Below are positions 33,558 through 42,288 of a stretch of DNA of 42,806 bases, in pieces (within the stretch, counting starts at the first letter, position 1; each line of letters starts with the position of its first letter). Made by a program: the position numbers and the translations under genes. Source of the DNA: Pseudomonadota bacterium (GTDB lineage: Bacteria > Pseudomonadota > Alphaproteobacteria > Rhizobiales > Devosiaceae); assembly GCA_023433775.1 (NCBI GenBank), contig JAEYTY010000141.1, positions 1 to 42,806 on the forward strand. Direction: 5' to 3'. Under the pieces are notes generated by a model. That model saw only the letters and a program-made list of their open reading frames with translations, made no database searches and had not been told where the DNA came from.

Positions 33558-33600
33558 TGTTTCCCCTCCGCGCCGCCGGTCTTTTCGCCGTCTGCGACTG

Positions 33601-34302
33601 TCAGCCTGCGCGTGCCGCTTCGACGGCGCGCATATGTTCGAGAATGTGGCGGCCCGAACCCTCGACATGCTGGGCCACCAGCGCTGCCGCTTCGTCGGCC
33701 CTGCCCTGCTTGATGTGATCGATGAGTTCGCGATGCTCGCGCATGACCTGCGCCCTGCGCGCCAGCGTGAAATTGAAGCGGCGACTCACGGCGCGCAGAA
33801 CTTCGCGGTGTTTCCACCAAAGCTCGGCCGCGTGGCGGTTGTAATGGCGCTCATACATGATGGTGTGGAAACGCGTATCCAGCTCGCTGTGCCGGATCGG
33901 GTCGGCGAAATCATTCTCTTCGATCATGTCCTGCACGCGCTCGAGCTGGGTAATATCCTGCTCGGTCGCCATGCCGACAAACCAGCGCGTCAGCGCCGGC
34001 TCAATAAGGACGCCGATCTCGTAGATGTCGCGGACAAAATCCTGGTCAATCGGGCGCACACGCGCGCCGCGATTGGGCGAGATGACCACAAAACCCTCGC
34101 CCCGCAGCATTTGCAGGGCCTCGCGGATTGGGTTGGTGGAGGTGTTGTGTTGTTGCGCGAGTTCCGCGACCACAAGCCGTTCATTGGCCTTCAGGCGGCC
34201 CGAAATGATGTCATCCCGAATGAGTTCATAGACCGACGCGCCCTCCTTGGACGCTCCGGATGGCTCCATGCCTGCTGGCGGTTGGGCTTTATAGGTATTC
34301 AT
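33601..34302 (-). CDS. GntR-family transcriptional regulator (FadR/FCD subfamily)
   Basis: This 233-residue regulator has a GntR winged helix-turn-helix (about 20-82, with NTSTNPIREALQMLRGEGFV) and an all-helical FCD effector domain (about 95-225). The FCD domain carries the metal and ligand residues LDTRFH, MREHRELIDHI and VAQHVEGSGRHI. FCD regulators typically bind small organic or sugar acids. It diverges from the ABC importer operon and heads the enolase C-B-NIPSNAP-A operon, so it probably controls both through the 249-bp region between them. Confidence 0.92.
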   Translation of the reverse strand: MNTYKAQPPAGMEPSGASKEGASVYELIRDDIISGRLKANERLVVAELAQQHNTSTNPIREALQMLRGEGFVVISPNRGARVRPIDQDFVRDIYEIGVLIEPALTRWFVGMATEQDITQLERVQDMIEENDFADPIRHSELDTRFHTIMYERHYNRHAAELWWKHREVLRAVSRRFNFTLARRAQVMREHRELIDHIKQGRADEAAALVAQHVEGSGRHILEHMRAVEAARAG

Positions 34303-34551
34303 CGGGTTCCCGTCTGGTCGAGCGTCATCGGCTGGCTTGTCCGCGGATGTCTAGCATCCTCACCGATCATTCCAACCCAATTCGCGCCGATCACGCCCAA
34401 ATAATGTATAATCCATTTCAGTTGACACGCAATATGGCATCTGCAAGGTATTATTCATGGCGAGACATACATAGAGGCAAAGCCCGTTATGCGCCGCCGG
34501 AGGAAACAGCCCTGCCGCACAGAGATGCCGGCAGGTTGACAGGAGGACTAG
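34303..34551. promoter_or_regulatory. Divergent regulatory region between gntR and the ABC operon
   Basis: This AT-richer intergenic stretch includes an exact TATAAT at 34407-34412 and a TTGACA at 34422-34427 with AAGGTATTAT about 17 nt later for the rightward operon. The ABC binding-protein gene has AGGAGG at 34541-34546. I could not define a symmetrical GntR operator with confidence; the ATAATGTATAAT stretch at 34401-34412 is the best candidate. Confidence 0.4.
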
Positions 34552-36033
34552 ATGAGGACGTACCGATTGGGCCGTGCGCTTGCGCATGGCGCCGTAGTCT
34601 CTGCGCTTGCAATGTCGATGATGAGCACCTCGGTGGTCGGCCAGAGCGTTGATCTCAGCCAGTGGTCGCCGGAATATGTGCGCTCGATTGCCGGCACCGA
34701 AGAATATGACACAGCAGAGCTCTGCGGCGCTGTCACGCCGCTCGATTACGAGGGCAAGCTGACCTTCTGGTATCAGGGCGTGTTCGAGGGCGACCCGGAC
34801 CTGCTGCGCCAGTACTACAAGGACTTCTTTGAAGCCTTCCGCGCCACCTACCCCAATATCGAGCTGCAAGAACAGGCGCTGACCTATAATGACCTGCTCG
34901 ACAAGTTCCGTACTGCCCTGCTCGGCAATGCCGGGCCGATGGTCGTGCGCTTGCAGATCCTGGGCGGCGTTGAATTCGCCTCCAAGGGCTATCTGCAGGA
35001 GCTGAGCCCGGAAGATGTTGGCTGGAAGTCCGAAGATTTCTGGCCGGGCGCCATGAAGTCGGTCATGTGGGAAGGCAAGGCCTATGGCGTGCCGACCAAT
35101 AACGAAACCATGGCCCTGATCTGGAACGCGGACATCTTCGAACGCGCCGGTCTCGATCCCAATTCGCCCCCGGCAACCTGGGATGATGTGGTCGCCTATT
35201 CCAAGCAGATCAAGGACAAGCTCGGCGTGTCGGGCTATGGCGTTGTGGCCCGCAAGAATGCCGGCAATACGCCCTATCGCTTCATGCCCCAGCTCTGGGC
35301 CTATGGTGGCGGCGTCTTCGACGAAGCCGATCCGGCTCCGACCTACGACGAAATCCGCCTCGACAGCCCGGAAAGCATCCGCGCCCTGCAGGCGACCTAT
35401 GACATGTATGTCCGTGACCAGTCGGTCCCGGTTTCGGCTCTGACCAACCAGCAGGCCGACAACCAGCCGCTGTTCCTGGCCGGCCAGCTCGCCATGATGA
35501 TCAGCCATCCGTCCGATTATAACGTGATGCTCGATTTGCAGGCCAAGGCGACCGGCGCCGACAGGGACACTGCCCAGACCGTTATCGACAATATGCGTTA
35601 CGGCCTGATCCCGACCGGTCCGGACGGCAAGCGTGCTGCCGTGTTCGGTGGCTCCAACATCCACATCCTGAACCCCGAATATGTCGAGGGCGGTGTTGTC
35701 GATGAGGCTGCTGCCAAGGCCATGGTCTGCTTCTGGACCAGCCCTGAATGGTCGCTGAAGATGGCCTATGCCGGCTCCAACCCCGGCAACCTCAACGGCT
35801 TCAAGACCAAGTGGATGAAGGAACGCCTGGACAACATCAAGTTCCTCGATGTGACCACGTCCATGCTGCCCTACGGCATTCCGTTCCCGACCCTGCCGGA
35901 AACGCCCGAGATCATGAACATCATCATCCCGGACATGCTGCAGAATGCCCTGACTGGCGCCATGAGCGTCGAGGATGCGGCCAAGGACGCAGCCCAGAAG
36001 GTGCGTGACATCACCGATGGCGGCGGACTCTAA
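34552..36033 (+). CDS. ABC transporter sugar-binding protein (family 1)
   Basis: This 493-residue periplasmic receptor has a signal peptide (about 1-30, cleaved near SVVG). The family-1 fold is shown by KLTFWYQG near the mature N-terminus, GPMVVRLQILGGVEFASKGYLQEL, KAYGVPTNNETMALIWNADIFERAGLDPNSPPATWDDVVAYSKQIKD, and the C-terminal lobe with FGGSNIHILNP. It would capture a carbohydrate, likely an oligosaccharide or sugar acid, and hand it to the two permeases. AGGAGG 5 nt upstream supports the start. It begins the rightward operon, with a hairpin between it and the first permease gene. Confidence 0.92.
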   Translation: MRTYRLGRALAHGAVVSALAMSMMSTSVVGQSVDLSQWSPEYVRSIAGTEEYDTAELCGAVTPLDYEGKLTFWYQGVFEGDPDLLRQYYKDFFEAFRATYPNIELQEQALTYNDLLDKFRTALLGNAGPMVVRLQILGGVEFASKGYLQELSPEDVGWKSEDFWPGAMKSVMWEGKAYGVPTNNETMALIWNADIFERAGLDPNSPPATWDDVVAYSKQIKDKLGVSGYGVVARKNAGNTPYRFMPQLWAYGGGVFDEADPAPTYDEIRLDSPESIRALQATYDMYVRDQSVPVSALTNQQADNQPLFLAGQLAMMISHPSDYNVMLDLQAKATGADRDTAQTVIDNMRYGLIPTGPDGKRAAVFGGSNIHILNPEYVEGGVVDEAAAKAMVCFWTSPEWSLKMAYAGSNPGNLNGFKTKWMKERLDNIKFLDVTTSMLPYGIPFPTLPETPEIMNIIIPDMLQNALTGAMSVEDAAKDAAQKVRDITDGGGL

Positions 36034-36054
36034 GCCTCGCTAACACCTGAACTC

Positions 36055-36081
36055 GACCGGCGGCGCATGACGCTGCCGGTC
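36055..36081 (+). other. Hairpin between ABC binding-protein and permease genes
   Basis: An 11-bp stem with one mismatch (36055-36065 against 36071-36081, loop CATGA) lies 22 nt past the binding-protein stop. There is no U-run. As with the dctP-dctQ hairpin, it would favour more binding-protein message than permease message. Confidence 0.55.
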
Positions 36082-36112
36082 TCCCTCTCCTGCCAGGACA
36101 AAGAGCATCCCG

Positions 36113-37072
36113 ATGACCATCCATGCAGGACATGCCGGCGCTCTCCGCAAAGACGTTTTCGCGCGCCCCAGTCTGTTTGCGCAGATGTGGAACAACCGCG
36201 CCGACTATCTCTACGTCTTGCCCGCTATCGTGGTGATGCTGATCGTCATCGCCTATCCGATTTACTACACGATCGAGCTGTCCTTCTTTAAGACGCCCCC
36301 GGGCCTCCAGCTCCGCGACAAGATTTTTGTCGGCACCGAGAATTACTCCGCCATTCTGGCCAGTGATGTGTTCTGGCGCGTGACGCTGAACACCTTCATC
36401 TGGACCATCGCCTCGACGCTGATCGCCTTCGTGCTCGGCTATGGCTGCGCGCTGGCGCTGCATCGTGACTTTGCCGGCCGCGCCGTGATGCGCGCCATCC
36501 TGATCATTCCATGGGTCATCAGCGCCGTGGCCGCCTCCTATATCTGGAAGTGGATTTACCACTCCGATTTCGGCGTCATTGGCGCGGTCATGGTCCAGTT
36601 GGGGCTGGCCGAGCGGCAGCCGAACTTCATCGACAATGTGCACACGGTTCTGCCATCGCTGATCGTGGTCAATATCTGGCGGGAATTCCCCTTCGCCATG
36701 ATCATGATCATGGCAGGGTTGCAGACTGTTCCCGATCAATTGCTGCGTGCCGCCAAGGTCGATGGCGCATCCGCCTGGCAACGCTTCTGGCATGTGACCT
36801 TCCCGCATCTGCGCGGGGTGTCGACGGTGACCATCCTTCTGCTCGCCGTGGCCAATTTCAATTCGTTCATCGTGCCCTGGATCATGACCGGCGGCGGACC
36901 TTCCAATGCCAGCCATATCTGGATCACCCATATCTATGAGCTCGCCTTCGGGCGGCAACGCTGGGGTGTCGCTGCGGCCTATTCGGTCCTGCTCTTCGTC
37001 ATCCTGATGGTGCTCGGCTATTTCTACGTCAAAGCCCTGAGCGGCAACGAGTCAAAGGAGCGCGGCGTATGA
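36113..37072 (+). CDS. ABC sugar transporter permease 1
   Basis: This 319-residue inner-membrane permease (MalF/UgpA-like) has about six membrane segments and the cytoplasmic EAA coupling loop AAKVDGASAWQRFWHVTFPHL that docks on the ATPase. It ends 4 nt into the next permease gene (ATGA overlap), so the two are coupled. It forms the channel heterodimer with the second permease. Confidence 0.93.
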   Translation: MTIHAGHAGALRKDVFARPSLFAQMWNNRADYLYVLPAIVVMLIVIAYPIYYTIELSFFKTPPGLQLRDKIFVGTENYSAILASDVFWRVTLNTFIWTIASTLIAFVLGYGCALALHRDFAGRAVMRAILIIPWVISAVAASYIWKWIYHSDFGVIGAVMVQLGLAERQPNFIDNVHTVLPSLIVVNIWREFPFAMIMIMAGLQTVPDQLLRAAKVDGASAWQRFWHVTFPHLRGVSTVTILLLAVANFNSFIVPWIMTGGGPSNASHIWITHIYELAFGRQRWGVAAAYSVLLFVILMVLGYFYVKALSGNESKERGV

Positions 37073-37950
37073 CTTCCCCTGCTCAACCCACGACACCGCG
37101 CAACCGCAAAAAGGTCGATGGCTGGCGCTGGACCGGACGCATTTTCCTTCTGATCATGCTGCTCTACACTGCGGTGCCGATGATCTGGATGCTGCTGACG
37201 TCGATCAAGTCAGGCTTTGCGGCCATGCAGTTCCCGCCGCAATGGTGGCCGTCCGAGCCAACGATGGCGAGCTACCAGAAGCTGCTCGACCCGCAGAACA
37301 GCGTGGGCCAGGATTTCCTGCGCTTCTTCTGGAACAGCCTGTTCGTTTCCTTTGTCACCACGATCCTTGCGGTGGTGGTTGCGGTGCCGGCGGCCTATGC
37401 CTTCTCGCGCTTCAACTTCCCGGGCCGAAAATTCCTGTTCTTCTCGGTCTTGCTGCGCAACATGTTCCCGGCCGTGATCTTCCTCGTCCCGCTCTTCATC
37501 CTGATGCGCTGGCTGGGCCTGGTGAATACGCATGGATCGCTGATCCTGACCTATCTGACATTCGGCCTGCCGCTCGCCATCTGGCTGCTCAAGGGATTTT
37601 ACGACAACATTCCCTACCAGCTTGAACAGGCGGCGCGCATCGACGGGGCGACACGGTTTCAGGCTTTCATTCTGATTGTCATGCCGCTTTCGGTGCCGGG
37701 CATCATCGCCACGGCGATCTACTCCTTCATCGGCGCGTGGAATGAATACATCTATGCCGCCACCTTCCTCACCAAGAATGAGCAGCTCACCCTGCCCGTT
37801 GGTATCCAGCGGTTCTTCTCCGAGAACACGACTGACTTCCCGGGCCTGATGGCGGCCAGCTTCATCATGAGCGTGCCTGTCGTCGTGCTGTTCCTCGTTC
37901 TTCAGAAATACTTCGTGCGTGCCCTCACCGAAGGCGCCGTCAAACACTAG
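37069..37950 (+). CDS. ABC sugar transporter permease 2
   Basis: This 293-residue permease (MalG/UgpE-like) has about six membrane segments, a short Pro/Lys-rich N-terminus and the EAA loop AARIDGATRFQAFILIVMPLS. The start overlaps permease 1 by 4 nt and has AAGGAG 8 nt upstream. The ending VLQKYFVRALTEGAVK is the usual MalG-type terminus that contacts the ATPase. Confidence 0.94.
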   Translation: MTSPAQPTTPRNRKKVDGWRWTGRIFLLIMLLYTAVPMIWMLLTSIKSGFAAMQFPPQWWPSEPTMASYQKLLDPQNSVGQDFLRFFWNSLFVSFVTTILAVVVAVPAAYAFSRFNFPGRKFLFFSVLLRNMFPAVIFLVPLFILMRWLGLVNTHGSLILTYLTFGLPLAIWLLKGFYDNIPYQLEQAARIDGATRFQAFILIVMPLSVPGIIATAIYSFIGAWNEYIYAATFLTKNEQLTLPVGIQRFFSENTTDFPGLMAASFIMSVPVVVLFLVLQKYFVRALTEGAVKH

Positions 37951-37961
37951 AAGGTTTTCCA

Positions 37962-39059
37962 ATGGCCCAGGTGGTTCTCAAAGATCTCGTCAAGACCTAC
38001 GGCTCCGTCTATGCCGCCAGGGATGTCTCTTTGACGGTCAATGACGGAGAGTTCGTCGCGCTGGTCGGTCCGTCCGGCTGCGGCAAGACGACAACGCTCA
38101 ATCTGGTGGCGGGGCTTATTCCCATCACCTCGGGCGACATCATCATCGGCGACCGCGTGGTCAATGATCTCGATCCCAAGGACCGGGACATCGCCATGGT
38201 GTTCCAGAACTATGCGCTCTATCCGCAGAAGTCGGTGTTCCAGAACCTCGCCTTCCCCTTGCAGATGCGCAAGCTGCCCAAGGAGGAGATTGAGAAGAAG
38301 GTGATGGACGCCGCCAAGGTGCTCGACATCACCCATCTCCTCGAACGCAAGCCGCGCGAATTGTCTGGCGGCCAGCAGCAGCGCGTGGCCCTTGGCCGTG
38401 CCCTGGTGCGCGACCCGGCGGTGTTCCTGATGGACGAGCCGTTGTCGAACCTCGACGCCAAGCTTCGCGTGCAGATGCGCAGTGAAATCAAGCGCTTCCA
38501 CCAGGATCTCAACGCCACCATCATCTATGTGACCCATGACCAGCTTGAAGCCGTGACCATGGCCGACAAGATGGCCGTCATGAATGGTGGCCTCTTGCAG
38601 CAATATGATACGCCGGCGCAGGTTTTCGCCAATCCGGTCAACATGTTCGTGGCCAGCTTTATCGGCAGCCCGGCGATGAGCCTGGTGCCGCTGGAGGTCA
38701 GTACCGCCGATGGACGCACCGCGTTGACGAGTTCGGAGGGCTGGAGCCTGCCCCTCTCGGACGCCAATGCGCGCAAAGTGGCCGGCGCCACCTCCCGCAA
38801 GGTCGTGCTGGGTGCCCGGCACTCCACCATCAAGCTGCATAAGTCGCAGATGCCCGGCACTGTCCCCGCCAAGGTCTATACCGTCGAGCCGACCGGTGAC
38901 ATTACCTTCATCCAGGCATTTCTTTCGGGCTCCATCGTCAATATCAGCCTGCCCCCGACCTCGCAGGTCGAGCCCGACGAAATGGTCTGGCTCGAATTTG
39001 ACCAGGACCGCATTCACCTGTTTGACGGCGAAACCGAGATGGCGTTGCGCAACGCGTAA
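37962..39059 (+). CDS. ABC sugar transporter ATPase (MalK/UgpC family)
   Basis: This 365-residue ATPase has Walker A GPSGCGKTT (36-44), the Q-loop FQNYALYP, signature LSGGQQQRVALGRAL (about 134), Walker B VFLMDEP (about 154-160), D-loop and switch His in VTHDQLEA. The C-terminal roughly 120 residues form the OB-fold regulatory domain of the MalK group. It powers import by the two permeases. It lies 11 nt after permease 2. Confidence 0.95.
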   Translation: MAQVVLKDLVKTYGSVYAARDVSLTVNDGEFVALVGPSGCGKTTTLNLVAGLIPITSGDIIIGDRVVNDLDPKDRDIAMVFQNYALYPQKSVFQNLAFPLQMRKLPKEEIEKKVMDAAKVLDITHLLERKPRELSGGQQQRVALGRALVRDPAVFLMDEPLSNLDAKLRVQMRSEIKRFHQDLNATIIYVTHDQLEAVTMADKMAVMNGGLLQQYDTPAQVFANPVNMFVASFIGSPAMSLVPLEVSTADGRTALTSSEGWSLPLSDANARKVAGATSRKVVLGARHSTIKLHKSQMPGTVPAKVYTVEPTGDITFIQAFLSGSIVNISLPPTSQVEPDEMVWLEFDQDRIHLFDGETEMALRNA

Positions 39060-39079
39060 CGCCCTGACCCGAGACAAAT

Positions 39080-40240
39080 ATGTCGCTGAAGCTCAAGATC
39101 ACTGCCATCAAGCCCTACCCTGTCTGGGTGGGAATACGAAACCAGTTCCTGCTCAAGATCGAGACCGATCAGGGCATTTCGGGCTGGGGAGAGAGCGGGC
39201 TTTCGGGGCGTGAAAAGGCCGTCGCAGGCGCCATAGAGCATTATCGCGAGTTTCTCATCGGGCAGGATGCAATGCAGATCGGCCGTATCTGGCAGGAGAT
39301 GTATCGCAGCCAGTACTTTGAGGGCGGGCGCGTGCTCCAGGCGGCCATCTCGGCCATCGATATTGCCCTGCACGACATCAAGGGCAAGGCGCTCGGCGTT
39401 CCGGTCTATGAGCTGCTGGGCGGCAAGCAGCGCAATGTTGTTCCGGCCTTTGCTTCGACCGGCGACAGTGCCGGCGAAGGCGCGGTCGACCGCGCCCGTG
39501 AACTGATGGAAATGGGGTTTGATGCCATCCGCTTTTTCCCCATGGGACAGGACAGCCCGGACTTTTTTGAACCGCGCCAATCCATCGCGTCCACTGCGCG
39601 CCTGCTCAACCGGGCGCGTGAGGAACTGGGCAGCGAAGTGGTGCTGGGCATTGATTACCACCACCGCCTGTCAGTCGCGGAAGCCGCGAGCTTTTGCAAC
39701 AAGCTCGACAAAGGCGTGCTCGACTTCCTCGAAGAGCCGATCCGCGACGAGACGCCGGAAGCCTATGAGGCGCTACGGACCATGACGGACATTCCCTTTG
39801 CCATTGGCGAGGAGTTCGCCAGCAAATGGCAGTTTGTGCCGTACATTGAGCGGGGCATTCATCAGTTCAATCGCCTTGATGTGTGCAATGTCGGTGGCCT
39901 CACTGAATCCATGAAGGTCGCGGCCTGGAGCGAGGCGCATTATGTGGACCTGATGCCGCATAATCCGCTGGGTCCGGTTTGCACCGCGGCCAGCGTGCAT
40001 TTCGCGGCAGCCATTCCCAATTTCGCCTGGCTCGAAACCCGCGCGCCTGAGCGGGGGCTGGGCTTTGACAATACCGAGTTCTTCCCCGTGCAACCACAGC
40101 TGGATGGCGCCGTTTATCCGGTCAGCGATGCGCCCGGCCTCGGCGTCGAGGTCAATGAGGAATTGCTGGCCAAGCAGAGCTTTAAGTTCTGGGAAGCGCC
40201 CCACTTGACGCGTAATGATGGCTCAGTGACGAACTGGTAA
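39080..40240 (+). CDS. Enolase-superfamily enzyme D (galactonate dehydratase-like)
   Basis: This 386-residue protein resembles D-galactonate dehydratase. Metal ligands and acid/base residues appear as LGIDYHHRL (Asp and the His two after it), FLEEPI, IGEEFASKW and the His in LMPHNPLGPVCTAASVHFA. The second strand reads DAIRFFPMG, with Arg where many relatives have Lys. It should remove water from an aldonic acid to give a 2-keto-3-deoxy acid. It is co-transcribed with the ABC importer, so the imported sugar or its acid is the likely substrate. No clear Shine-Dalgarno sequence precedes the ATG. Confidence 0.88.
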   Translation: MSLKLKITAIKPYPVWVGIRNQFLLKIETDQGISGWGESGLSGREKAVAGAIEHYREFLIGQDAMQIGRIWQEMYRSQYFEGGRVLQAAISAIDIALHDIKGKALGVPVYELLGGKQRNVVPAFASTGDSAGEGAVDRARELMEMGFDAIRFFPMGQDSPDFFEPRQSIASTARLLNRAREELGSEVVLGIDYHHRLSVAEAASFCNKLDKGVLDFLEEPIRDETPEAYEALRTMTDIPFAIGEEFASKWQFVPYIERGIHQFNRLDVCNVGGLTESMKVAAWSEAHYVDLMPHNPLGPVCTAASVHFAAAIPNFAWLETRAPERGLGFDNTEFFPVQPQLDGAVYPVSDAPGLGVEVNEELLAKQSFKFWEAPHLTRNDGSVTNW

Positions 40241-40265
40241 GTTCGGGCCGATGTGGAGGAAAGAC

Positions 40266-41006
40266 ATGACGCAGTTCGCCGATATCAAGCGGCCACCAAA
40301 ACACCTGATCGAGGGGCTCAGACATCTGGGCGCGGCAACCATTGCCGGTACGCTCGGCCATATGGGCTTCAAGAACCCGCACATGACCGGCATCCTGCCC
40401 CAGACCAAGGGCAAGTCGATCTGCGGCCCTGCCCTGACCCTGCAGTGCCTGCCGCAGCGGCCAGACCTCTTCAGCGAAGGCGAATATGCCGATCCTGAAA
40501 CCCAGCTACACCGGCATGTGCTCTACCACGTGCAGGAAGGCGACGTGGTTGTGGTAGATGCGCGCGGCGATATGCGCTCGGGCATTTTTGGCGACATGAT
40601 GAGCACCTATTTCAAGGGTCGCGGCGGCGCCGGCATCATCATTGATGGCGTGATGCGTGATCGGCCCAATGTGGAAAAGCTGGGCCTGTCGCTCTGGCTC
40701 AAGGGCTGGTCGCCGAACTACCACGTGCAGACGGACATCTACCCCAATGCTGTCAACGTCACCATCGCCTGTGGCGGCGTGACCGTGGTGCCGGGCGACA
40801 TCATCGTGGCCGATGACGACGGCGCAGTGGTGGTGCCGGTGTCGATGGCTGAAGCCGTCATCGAGGACGGCCAGAAGCACGCCGAATGGGAAGAGTTTTC
40901 GCGCACGAAGCTGATGGAGGGGGCGCCATTGCAGCGCTATTACCCGCTCCATCCTGACGCGGAAGAAGAATACCAGGCCTGGCGCAAAGCCAATTCCAAG
41001 TCCTGA
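40266..41006 (+). CDS. RraA-like (HMG/oxaloacetate-type aldolase family) protein
   Basis: This 246-residue protein of the RraA/4-hydroxy-4-methyl-2-oxoglutarate aldolase fold has GDVVVVDARGDMRSGIFGDMMSTYFKGRGGAGIIIDGVMRD with the family Gly-Asp and Arg-Asp residues. The C-terminal GDIIVADDDGAVVVPVSMAEAV is characteristic. Members are metal-dependent retro-aldolases or decarboxylases that release pyruvate. It is longer than plain RraA (about 160 residues) because of N- and C-terminal extensions. GGAGG 7 nt upstream supports the ATG at 40266. It is last in the ABC-enolase D operon and may cleave the downstream keto acid. Confidence 0.85.
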   Translation: MTQFADIKRPPKHLIEGLRHLGAATIAGTLGHMGFKNPHMTGILPQTKGKSICGPALTLQCLPQRPDLFSEGEYADPETQLHRHVLYHVQEGDVVVVDARGDMRSGIFGDMMSTYFKGRGGAGIIIDGVMRDRPNVEKLGLSLWLKGWSPNYHVQTDIYPNAVNVTIACGGVTVVPGDIIVADDDGAVVVPVSMAEAVIEDGQKHAEWEEFSRTKLMEGAPLQRYYPLHPDAEEEYQAWRKANSKS

Positions 41007-41014
41007 GAAAAAGC

Positions 41015-41040
41015 GGAGGCCGGTCCCTGGACCGGCCTCC
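41015..41040. terminator. Bidirectional terminator between RraA-like and enolase E genes
   Basis: A perfect 12-bp stem (41015-41026 and 41029-41040, loop CT) separates the convergent RraA-like and enolase E genes. Read leftward it is followed by GCTTTTTCTC, a good terminator for enolase E. Read rightward the tail is only CATTTTA, weaker but plausible. Confidence 0.85.
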
Positions 41041-41047
41041 TGCCATT

Positions 41048-42205
41048 TTACTGGAACCAGGTCGTTCCGGGATATTGGTGAGCCTTCGCCACCTCTTCAT
41101 TCAGCTCAAGCCCGATGCCCGGACGATCGCTCATGGCGATCTTGCCGTTCTTGATGATGTCGCCGCCATCGGTGATCGTCGACCAATAGTCACGATGGAA
41201 CCAGTGGAATTCGAGCACGAGGAAGTTCGGAATGGTGGCGCAAACATGGGCCGAGGCCATGGTGCCGATGGGCGATGACACATTGTGCGGCGCGAAGGGG
41301 ATGGAATAGAGATCGGCCAGCTCGGCGATCTTGCGGCATTCGCTGAGGCCACCGCATTTCGGGATATCGGGCATGATGATATCCACCGCCTGGATTTCGA
41401 GCAGCTTGCGGAAGCCGTGGCGCAGATAGAGGTTTTCGCCGGCGCAGATCGGGGTCGAGGTCGAGCGGGTGATCTCTGCCATGACGTCTATATTTTCGGG
41501 CGGAATAGGCTCTTCCAGCCACATCAGCTGCAGGTGTTCGAGATCGCGCGCGAGGCGAATGGCGCTGTGCTTGTCGAGGCGGGTATGCAGGTCACAGGCG
41601 ACTTCCACATCCTTGCCCGCCGCCTTCACCACCATCTCGGCCAGTTGCACCATGCGGTCATGCTCCCACTTGTTGGGAGTCATGTTGAAGCCGTCTTTTT
41701 CATACCACCCGGTTTCCGTGCCGGTATGGCCATAGGCGCGGATATCGAGATCGACCTTGAGCGCCTTGAAGCCGGCTTCGAGGACCTGATCAACCTCGCG
41801 CTGCACTTCGTCCATGTTCATGCCGGGCGACACTTCGCAGTCGCAATAGACGCGGATATCGTCGCGGAACTTGCCGCCCATCAGCTCATAGATCGGCACT
41901 TTCAGCGCCTTGCCCTTGAGGTCCCAAAGCGCGATTTCGACGCCGGTCAGCGCCGTGATCAGCGCACCGGCAAAGCCGCCTTCAAACACCAGGCTGCGGC
42001 GCGTCTCCTCGAAGATGGCGTCGATGGCAAAGGGATCGCGGCCGATCAGCTTTTCCGCCAGTTCCTTCTCGATAATGGCGATGGCCTGATGGCCGCCATG
42101 CACGCATTCGCCGAGCCCGGTAATCCCGGCGTCGGTCTCGATGCGCACCCATAAATGCATACAATGGCCGACTGTCGCCGCCGTCTTTACTGCCGTAATT
42201 TTCAA
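41048..42205 (-). CDS. Enolase-superfamily enzyme E (sugar-acid dehydratase-like)
   Basis: This 385-residue protein has KVDLDIR on the second strand, ACDLHTR (Asp and the His two after), WLEEPIPPE, CAGENLYL and the His in FAPHNVSSPIG. The Asp-x-His plus Ala-Pro-His-Asn pattern groups it with enolases C and D as an acid-sugar dehydratase. The likely start is a TTG at 42205 (LKITAVKTAA) preceded by GAGGGG, the same leader style as enolase C; a GTG at 42238 would add 11 unaligned residues. It is downstream of the MmgE/PrpD gene on the same strand, 83 nt away. Confidence 0.88.
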   Translation of the reverse strand: MKITAVKTAATVGHCMHLWVRIETDAGITGLGECVHGGHQAIAIIEKELAEKLIGRDPFAIDAIFEETRRSLVFEGGFAGALITALTGVEIALWDLKGKALKVPIYELMGGKFRDDIRVYCDCEVSPGMNMDEVQREVDQVLEAGFKALKVDLDIRAYGHTGTETGWYEKDGFNMTPNKWEHDRMVQLAEMVVKAAGKDVEVACDLHTRLDKHSAIRLARDLEHLQLMWLEEPIPPENIDVMAEITRSTSTPICAGENLYLRHGFRKLLEIQAVDIIMPDIPKCGGLSECRKIAELADLYSIPFAPHNVSSPIGTMASAHVCATIPNFLVLEFHWFHRDYWSTITDGGDIIKNGKIAMSDRPGIGLELNEEVAKAHQYPGTTWFQ

Positions 42206-42288
42206 TTGATTTCCCCTCAGAACCGACGCGAGCGTCACGGTACTTTAGACCCATGAATCAGACAGCGGCAAGGCAGGAGAAGCGGTCT

